Assembly (NCBI RefSeq): GCF_003626695.1
Contig: NZ_RBAH01000014.1
Span: 1 to 64,000, forward strand
DNA length: 64,000 bases
Source of the DNA: Paenibacillus ginsengarvi
GTDB taxonomy: Bacteria > Bacillota > Bacilli > Paenibacillales > NBRC-103111
Reading direction: 5' to 3'
Positions 58,895-64,000 of the stretch are shown one piece after another. The notes below the pieces were generated by a model. That model was not told the DNA's origin and searched no databases. It worked only from the letters and a program-made list of their open reading frames with translations. Within the stretch, counting starts at the first letter, position 1. Every line of letters begins with the position of its first letter. Both the position numbers and the translations under genes were made by a program.

Positions 58895-58901
58895 TCCTTC
58901 C

Positions 58902-59468
58902 CTACGTAATGATTCGCTTTTCCTTATTACCGCTTACGGCTCTCCTGAGCGCCTCCTCATAGAGCGCCCGATTTTGCCGAATCCAGGAAAGGTCAGCAGC
59001 CTCTTCCGGTTTGAACAAGGCTCTGCCTCTCGTTTCTTCCGTACTTTCAAACTCATCCAGCCTAGCTATTCGGGCCGAGTAAAACACCATGTAGCTGTCG
59101 GGATACGGATACTTGTAGCGTTCGGGTTTATGGTGCAGCCGGATTAGCTCGTATCCCAGCATCTCTGGCGTTTCGACCGAAGCTCCGGTTTCTTCGCACA
59201 GCTCCCTCAGCGCCGCTTCAACCGGCGTTTCCCCGGGCTCCACATGCCCTCCGGGAATATCCCAGCCTCTTTCCTTCAAATCCGTCAGCAGCAGTTCATT
59301 ACCCCGAAAGGCAAGCACAAAGCAGCCCGTAATCAATTCCTGAGGAGGAAGTTCGCCCGACAAAACCAAGCGCGTTTCGTTAGGCAGCGGCAGACCTCTC
59401 ACGTTTTTCTCTTCCCTGATGATTTGCATCGCTTCGTTTCTCACCTCCCTTTGATGGTCAGAGGCCAT
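58902..59468 (-). CDS. NUDIX hydrolase
   Basis: This 188-residue enzyme has the NUDIX box GGHVEPGETPVEAALRELCE followed by ETGASVE, at about residues 85-107. It has ITGCFVLAFRGNELLLTDLK before it. It hydrolyses some X-linked nucleoside diphosphate, with the substrate unknown. It has a N-terminal segment of about 45 residues of unknown role. The start is probably the ATG at 59468. An ATG at 59429 is an alternative, with a somewhat distant AAAGGGAGG. It precedes the second NUDIX gene. Confidence 0.85.
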   Translation of the reverse strand: MASDHQREVRNEAMQIIREEKNVRGLPLPNETRLVLSGELPPQELITGCFVLAFRGNELLLTDLKERGWDIPGGHVEPGETPVEAALRELCEETGASVETPEMLGYELIRLHHKPERYKYPYPDSYMVFYSARIARLDEFESTEETRGRALFKPEEAADLSWIRQNRALYEEALRRAVSGNKEKRIIT

Positions 59469-59474
59469 CCGGCC

Positions 59475-59942
59475 TTACGGAACGATCTTCTCCATCGGAT
59501 CGAGAACGTTCGGATTGAGGCCCGTTACGAGTATGGCCTCTTCTTTGAGAGCGGTTTTGCATGTTTTGCATATATACAGCTTGGATGGCCCGCTTTTCAT
59601 TTTGCCGTAGTCGGGGTCTCCGGGCTGTAATACGCTCGTTTTGGTGCATGTCAAACATCGCGCGCTAATGCCGCCGCTTGGGGCGGGAACGGCTGGAGCC
59701 GCAGATGGAGCGGCAGCCGGAACAAGGTTCAACTTAGTGGACTGTTTCATACCGGACTGAAGCCGATTGCTGCCGTCCTGTAATTTCATCTGGATATGGG
59801 CGTCGACTGCGCCAAGCAGCATATCGAAAACATCCGTCCACCGGTGTCTCGGACACATCTCCAGCATCGCTACGAATTCTTCCTCATATCGCTCGCGCCA
59901 GGAACGGGGATAGAGGTGCAGCAGCCATTTGAGCCTATTCAT
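59475..59942 (-). CDS. PadR-associated protein with zinc ribbon
   Basis: This 155-residue protein has an N-terminal domain (LHLYPRSWRERYEEEFVAML, then WTDVFDMLLGAVDAHIQMKL), often found directly downstream of PadR regulators. A Pro/Ala linker follows, then a CxxC-x32-CxxC zinc-ribbon-like end (RCLTCTKT, YICKTCKTAL). It overlaps the PadR stop by four bases. The combination of this domain with a zinc ribbon is unusual to my knowledge. No function is assigned. Confidence 0.65.
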   Translation of the reverse strand: MNRLKWLLHLYPRSWRERYEEEFVAMLEMCPRHRWTDVFDMLLGAVDAHIQMKLQDGSNRLQSGMKQSTKLNLVPAAAPSAAPAVPAPSGGISARCLTCTKTSVLQPGDPDYGKMKSGPSKLYICKTCKTALKEEAILVTGLNPNVLDPMEKIVP

Positions 59943-60250
59943 ATCGCCCCCAGCCTGTGCAGACCGAGAGTAGCGACTTTATGGATACTGGTGAGGTAAT
60001 CCCTCAGCGCCATCTCCCCAGCCGAAGTAATGCGGTAGGGGCGGCGCCGGTCGTCCGTCTCCAAGGCCTGGATCAGCCCGCTCTTTTCCAGCCGAGATAT
60101 GGCGCCGTACAGCGTGCCCGGGCCCAATTTCACACTCGCTATCTCGGCTATATCCTCCATCATCGCGTAGCCGTGCTTCTCTCCGCCCGCGAGGCTCGCG
60201 AGTATGAGGATGCTCGGGTCGGAGTAACGCCCGAAAACATCGTTTCCCAT
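59939..60250 (-). CDS. PadR-family transcription regulator
   Basis: This 103-residue winged-helix protein has PSILILASLAGGEKHGYAMM, followed by LGPGTLYGAISRLEKSGLIQ, the PadR recognition-helix pattern. PadR proteins repress stress or transporter genes and respond to small molecules. The next gene overlaps it by ATGA, so it probably regulates this two-gene unit. It has no partner on the opposite strand. Confidence 0.9.
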   Translation of the reverse strand: MGNDVFGRYSDPSILILASLAGGEKHGYAMMEDIAEIASVKLGPGTLYGAISRLEKSGLIQALETDDRRRPYRITSAGEMALRDYLTSIHKVATLGLHRLGAI

Positions 60251-60345
60251 CTATTGCTCCTCCTTTACTATTACACTTCACGATATATCGTCACACGTAA
60301 TAATAATCCAATTCGTGGAAAACGTCAATCGGCACGCAAAAAAAA

Positions 60346-60367
60346 GCTTGCCCGTCGGAGGGCAAGC
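60346..60367 (-). terminator. Terminator after the DUF975 gene
   Basis: GCTTGCCC and GGGCAAGC form a perfect stem around six bases. The minus-strand side is followed by TTTTTTTT. Confidence 0.85.
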
Positions 60368-60411
60368 GTCAAAAGTTTCGGTATGGAGAGGCCGCGCTGC
60401 GAAACCGCCCG

Positions 60412-61002
60412 TTACGATGCGGAGCCGCTGCGCCCCTTCAGATCCTCATAAAACGCCGCCTGGGTCGTCATGATGTACGGCTGCAGCCAGATGAAGCCCA
60501 ACCCGAACGGAATGGCCGCAAGAATCGCCCAGCCGATAAAGGTCAAATACAGCACAAACAGCCTGCCTTTGTGCCCGACCATCATTTCCTTGCTCTGCCG
60601 GATCGCCTCCATCGGCTCTATATTCGGATTTTCCTGCAAAATGTAAAACGATTGCGAATACCGCAGCGCCGCAATAATGCCCGGCACGATCAGCAGAAGC
60701 GACCAAAGGAAGACAAATATTTGCACGAGCAAATAAACGAGAAATGCCGGAGCGAAACGGTCGAACGAGCCGAAGAGCAGCTCTACCCCCGGCTTCCCGC
60801 CGCGAACGAGCTTCAAATAGTAGGTGACGAGCCCCAGCGTCAGCGGCCCGCCTACGATAAGCACGGCGATCCCGCCGATGTACGGGATGTACGACAGCAC
60901 TCCGATGATGATCGCAAACAACAGCGTAATGCCAATCGCGGGCAGCCAATTCCCGCTTAGGCTCTTCCTTGCGGTCGCCCGCAGTTCGCTACTTGTCGGC
61001 AT
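60412..61002 (-). CDS. DUF975 membrane protein
   Basis: This 196-residue protein has about five spans. It begins with the conserved SELRATARKSLSGNWLPAIG and has the family segment RYSQSFYILQENPNIEPMEA followed by IRQSKEMMVGHKGRLF. Family function is unknown, with possible roles in membrane or envelope homeostasis. It is monocistronic and has its own terminator. Confidence 0.85.
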   Translation of the reverse strand: MPTSSELRATARKSLSGNWLPAIGITLLFAIIIGVLSYIPYIGGIAVLIVGGPLTLGLVTYYLKLVRGGKPGVELLFGSFDRFAPAFLVYLLVQIFVFLWSLLLIVPGIIAALRYSQSFYILQENPNIEPMEAIRQSKEMMVGHKGRLFVLYLTFIGWAILAAIPFGLGFIWLQPYIMTTQAAFYEDLKGRSGSAS

Positions 61003-61313
61003 CGGTACGATTCCTCCGTTCGGTTATTGTTGCGGCTAGCTTATCCGGCTGCCGGGAGGCGGCCTGGACGTCCCGCAACTTTCAATTGGAGTATATTCGT
61101 AACGGCTTGTCCGCTAGACTAAAATAACCCTACAAAGTGGAGCCCCTAAACTTAGAGAAAGGGAAACGCCTTCTCATGGCGTAAAGGCGGCCGCTCCGCT
61201 GAATCGTCGCTTTACTCTTATAAGTAAATATCTATCAGCCGCAAAAAGCAAAAAAGGGCCGCCACCTGCGCGCTTGCGCAGATAACGACCCTTGTCTAAC
61301 AGCCGGAGCCGGC
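61003..61313. other. Intergenic, with terminator at 61254-61293
   Basis: Only one element is clear: a two-part stem (AAGGG/CCCTT with CTGCGC/GCGCAG inside, loop GCTT) at 61254-61293, which terminates the deacetylase gene at 61314. No gene or repeat is otherwise visible. Confidence 0.6.
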
Positions 61314-62024
61314 TTACTCGAACCACTGAAGCCGCTTGTTCAGCGCGCCTCTCGGCACCATAAAGCCTTGCGCCCGTTTGAAGTATACCGGAGCGCCGCG
61401 GACGACCGTTAACGATTTGTAATAATCGATATACGGGAATCCGTACGTTTCCCCGCGCGCGAACGCATAAACGCTCAGCGCCCGAATCCAGGCGTCGAAC
61501 GCCTCCTCCGGAATGTCGACGAATACCTCCGGCACGAACTCGTGCATATCCTCCCAGTTTTCGGAGAAATATATTTTTTTCGCGTAATGGGAGGGAAGGT
61601 CCCGCTCGATCGTTTTTAATGCCGCGTAGAAATGAGCATCCTCTACAATTGCGTGCGTGTTCGCATGGTCCTTATGAATGCTATGTTTCCAGTGTGTAAT
61701 AATAATATCCGGCTTCACTTCGCGAATTACATCCGCTACTTCGTACTTGATCTGGTCGTTCACCGGAATTTCCGCATCCTTGTACTGCAAATAACGGACA
61801 TCGGCGCCGAGAATTTCAGCCGCTTTGTACGATTCTTCGATTTTCTGCTTGGCATAGTCGTCCGGGCTCAGGCGCGGATGGCCTTTCTCGCCCGGGGACA
61901 GATGCAGAAAAGTCGCTTTATGCCCGGCCTGCGTATATTTCGCTATCGTAGCTCCGGCCGTAAGCTCCTGATCCCCCGCATGCGCGCTTATCGCCAGGAT
62001 GTGATGTTTTTGCTGTTCGGACAT
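61314..62024 (-). CDS. PIG-L family deacetylase
   Basis: This 236-residue zinc-dependent deacetylase belongs to the LmbE/PIG-L family (BshB-like in many Bacillota). The metal motif near residue 14 is SAHAGDQELTAG in place of the usual AHPDDxE, keeping His and one Asp. The third ligand region is ITHWKHSIHKDHANTH. These enzymes remove N-acetyl groups from N-acetyl-glucosaminyl compounds, for example in bacillithiol precursors. The deviating motif may change chemistry or specificity. It is downstream of a GNAT gene with 28 bases between. Confidence 0.8.
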   Translation of the reverse strand: MSEQQKHHILAISAHAGDQELTAGATIAKYTQAGHKATFLHLSPGEKGHPRLSPDDYAKQKIEESYKAAEILGADVRYLQYKDAEIPVNDQIKYEVADVIREVKPDIIITHWKHSIHKDHANTHAIVEDAHFYAALKTIERDLPSHYAKKIYFSENWEDMHEFVPEVFVDIPEEAFDAWIRALSVYAFARGETYGFPYIDYYKSLTVVRGAPVYFKRAQGFMVPRGALNKRLQWFE

Positions 62025-62052
62025 GGCTGCTGGTTCCCTCCATCACTTGATG

Positions 62053-63006
62053 TTACAAGCTTTTTTTACATACATGAAATCGTCTGGATACGGCAAAGCC
62101 GAGTTTTTTGTACAAATGGCCTGCCGTCGTCGCTTCGCCGGTCCACAGGAACCAGGCGCCGTGCAAGCTTTGCGCCCGCATATTCGCCAAGCAGTCGTGC
62201 AGCAAAATTTTGCCGAGCCCTTTGCCCTGCTGAGACGGATCTACGCCGAACGGGCCGAATCGCTCCGCAACGCCCTCGTAGCCGCCATGCATGCAAAAGC
62301 CGACTAGCTTGCCGCGTTCGCGCGCCACGTGAATGGCCGTAAGCGGCAAGCCGCGCAAGATGCCTTCGCGGATCGCCCGTCCCCAGTCGGGATTGAATAC
62401 GTCGCTTGCGAAGCGGATCAGCTCCACCAGATCTTCGTCCGACGCGAGCCGGAACGTGTACCCTTCCTCTTCCCGCACGCGCTTCAGCGCCTTGACGTCA
62501 TCCGGCATCGAATACCGGACGAGCGAATAATCCATCGCAACGGGCGAATACAGCCGGTCAAAGCCAAGCTTGAGCAAAAACGCATATCCCTCCGGATAGC
62601 TGTCCTCGTCTACGCCCGGCATGAAATAATTCGGCGCGTAGGAGGAGAAGAATACATACTTCCGCCCGTGTCCGCTTAAAAAGTCGAACGCGTCTTGCAT
62701 CAGCCGCGAGCCGACTCCTTGCCGGCGCCATGCCGGATCTACCGCAAAAGCCGTAACCCAGCCGTTCTCCGGCTCCAGCTCCGTTCCGGTCATCGGGAGC
62801 AGTCTTCGCAGGCTGTAGACAAATCCGATCAGCTTGCCGCCCGCGAATGCGAGCCTAAGCCCTTGCGGATCGAAGTTTGCGTCGAGCAGTACCAAATTGC
62901 GAAACCGCAGCGGCGTAATCGGATCGTGGTGCAGGCAATCGTTCCACAGCTCCACGATCGCGCGCTCGTCGCCCGTTTCATAATGCCGATAAACGATTGC
63001 TGTCAT
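62053..63006 (-). CDS. Tandem GNAT N-acetyltransferase
   Basis: This 317-residue protein has two GNAT domains. The first, at about 1-150, has FAVDPAWRRQGVGSRLMQDA as its acetyl-CoA loop. The second, at about 160-315, has FGVDPSQQGKGLGKILLHDC. Both loops keep Q/RxxGxG. Such paired domains often have one active and one structural half. The ribosome site is GGAAAGAAGGAAG. It precedes the PIG-L gene and follows NamZ in the same direction, so a three-gene unit linked to amino-sugar or cell-wall recycling is possible. Confidence 0.85.
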   Translation of the reverse strand: MTAIVYRHYETGDERAIVELWNDCLHHDPITPLRFRNLVLLDANFDPQGLRLAFAGGKLIGFVYSLRRLLPMTGTELEPENGWVTAFAVDPAWRRQGVGSRLMQDAFDFLSGHGRKYVFFSSYAPNYFMPGVDEDSYPEGYAFLLKLGFDRLYSPVAMDYSLVRYSMPDDVKALKRVREEEGYTFRLASDEDLVELIRFASDVFNPDWGRAIREGILRGLPLTAIHVARERGKLVGFCMHGGYEGVAERFGPFGVDPSQQGKGLGKILLHDCLANMRAQSLHGAWFLWTGEATTAGHLYKKLGFAVSRRFHVCKKSL

Positions 63007-63027
63007 CTGTATCTTCCTTCTTTCCGT

Positions 63028-64000
63028 TTATTCGTACAGCAGGTAAGGCTCGCGCGTCTTCGCCCATTCCGCCGCTTCGAGGTCCCAATCGTCCGCGATC
63101 TTTTCGGCCGCTCCCGGCTCGTGCAGCGTTAGCTTGACGCGGTCGCCGCCCGTGAGCAGCTCGATAAACGACTTGGAGCCTTCCTTAAACGGCGGCAGCC
63201 AAGCAAAATGCTCCGAATGCGACTGCTGGATATGCTGAAGCAAATACAGACCGGAACGGACGGCGCTGTAAGCCTTCGGATCGGTCACGTACACTTGAAC
63301 GCCGCCGCACAGCTCGCCCTTATGCTTGGAGTACATCGGGGTAAAATAAGCGGGATGGAACACGACGCCCGGAAGTCCGCGGCGGTTCATCTCCTCGGCA
63401 ACGCGTTTGCCGTCCAGCCAAGGGGCGCCGATCAGCTCGAAAGGTTTCGTCGTTCCCCGGCCTTCCGACAAGTTCGTCCCTTCGAAGAAACAAGTGCCCG
63501 CATACACCCGCACCGTATCCATCGTCGGTATATTGGGGGATGGCATCATCCAAGGCAATCCCGTTTCCGGGTATTCCATACCCCGGCTCCAGCCTTCCAG
63601 CGGCACGACTTGCAGCTGGCATTTCGTCTCCGACTGGTCGTTCACGAGTCTCGCGAATTCGCCGATTGTAAGTCCGGTACGGATCGGAATTTTCCAGCCT
63701 CCGACCATCGATTGGAAGCCGTCGCGCAAAATGCCGCCTTCGACCGTTAGGCCGCCAAGCGGATTCGGCCGATCCAGCACGATCAGCTCCTTGCCCGCCT
63801 TCGCGCAAGCCTGCATCGTATAAATCAAAGTCGTCAAATACGTATAAAACCGGACGCCTAGGTCTTGAAAATCGAATACAATCGCATCTACCGTCTCCAG
63901 CATGTCGGGCGTCGGCGCGCGATGTTTGCCATACAGGCTGTAAACCGGTATGCCGAGATCGGGATCGGTCTCATCCTCGAACAAAATGCCCGCCTGTCGC
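63028..64000 (-). CDS. namZ: NamZ-type exo-muramidase (DUF1343), partial
   Basis: The 318 residues visible from an internal ATG belong to a longer frame that continues past the window edge (RQAGILFEDETDPDLGIPVY). The family is DUF1343, which includes the exo-beta-N-acetylmuramidase NamZ that removes terminal N-acetylmuramic acid from peptidoglycan fragments. Landmarks are DAIVFDFQDLGVRFYTYLTT, LDRPNPLGG, GLTIGEFARLVN and SPNIPTMDTVRVYAGTCFFE followed by GTNLSEGRGT. The N-terminal part lies outside the window. The neighbouring deacetylase and acetyltransferase suggest cell-wall amino-sugar turnover. Confidence 0.85.
   Translation of the reverse strand, partial: RQAGILFEDETDPDLGIPVYSLYGKHRAPTPDMLETVDAIVFDFQDLGVRFYTYLTTLIYTMQACAKAGKELIVLDRPNPLGGLTVEGGILRDGFQSMVGGWKIPIRTGLTIGEFARLVNDQSETKCQLQVVPLEGWSRGMEYPETGLPWMMPSPNIPTMDTVRVYAGTCFFEGTNLSEGRGTTKPFELIGAPWLDGKRVAEEMNRRGLPGVVFHPAYFTPMYSKHKGELCGGVQVYVTDPKAYSAVRSGLYLLQHIQQSHSEHFAWLPPFKEGSKSFIELLTGGDRVKLTLHEPGAAEKIADDWDLEAAEWAKTREPYLLYE

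Overview
The window looks like a chromosomal segment of a spore-forming Paenibacillaceae bacterium (Paenibacillus or Cohnella type). The evidence is two tripartite GerA-type germinant receptor operons, a Sda checkpoint peptide, a Firmicute-type HemQ, a YuiB-like protein, strong AGGAGG ribosome sites with frequent TTG/GTG starts, and a GC-rich backbone. No rRNA, tRNA or CRISPR array was seen.

Layout. (1) 1-15.4 kb is an AT-rich accessory region. Small single-purpose genes, almost all on the minus strand, include nine intact VOC/glyoxalase-fold genes and one broken one, a serine hydrolase, a methyltransferase, a kinase-like phosphotransferase, two GNAT acetyltransferases and an extra adenylate kinase. 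Many stop codons abut a recurrent 50-100 bp module made of a conserved CCGTTA-containing motif, a hairpin, and a second CCGTTA motif. The result resembles a gene-cassette array. IS21 and BceB/BceS-type remnants lie in the same region. (2) 15.4-22.3 kb is mixed backbone: a VOC/AraC pair, a YdeI-type gene with an in-frame stop, a histidine kinase-STAS fusion, YuiB, HemQ, Sda and a WYL regulator. (3) 22.3-29.3 kb is a rearranged and duplicated ComQXPA-like quorum-sensing locus: two divergent comX-like/comP pairs, then one comA-like and one comQ-like gene. (4) 29.3-32.5 kb holds an AraC regulator and a divergent GH36 alpha-galactosidase. (5) 32.5-47.6 kb holds two gerA-type operons flanking a two-component/ABC transporter block that a TnpB-only insertion element has entered. 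(6) 47.7-56.1 kb holds an MFS exporter with two tandem cytosine-deaminase-like amidohydrolases, and a divergent ECF sigma/ABC transporter operon. (7) 56-64 kb holds a LysR regulator, an acyltransferase, two tandem NUDIX genes, a PadR module, a DUF975 protein, a PIG-L deacetylase, a GNAT protein and a partial NamZ-type muramidase.

The strongest biological story is region 3. Two short peptides (63 and 60 aa) share a start resembling ComX and a tryptophan at the penultimate position. Each is transcribed away from its own ComP-type receptor kinase across a conserved promoter motif. The two receptors differ in their membrane sensor halves but have almost identical kinase halves. A single isoprenyl-transferase (ComQ-like) and a single response regulator (ComA-like) follow. 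I infer two pheromone channels that share one modifying enzyme and one output. The second story is the cassette-like array at 1-15.4 kb, where a hybrid repeat marks the truncated 5' end of one gene.
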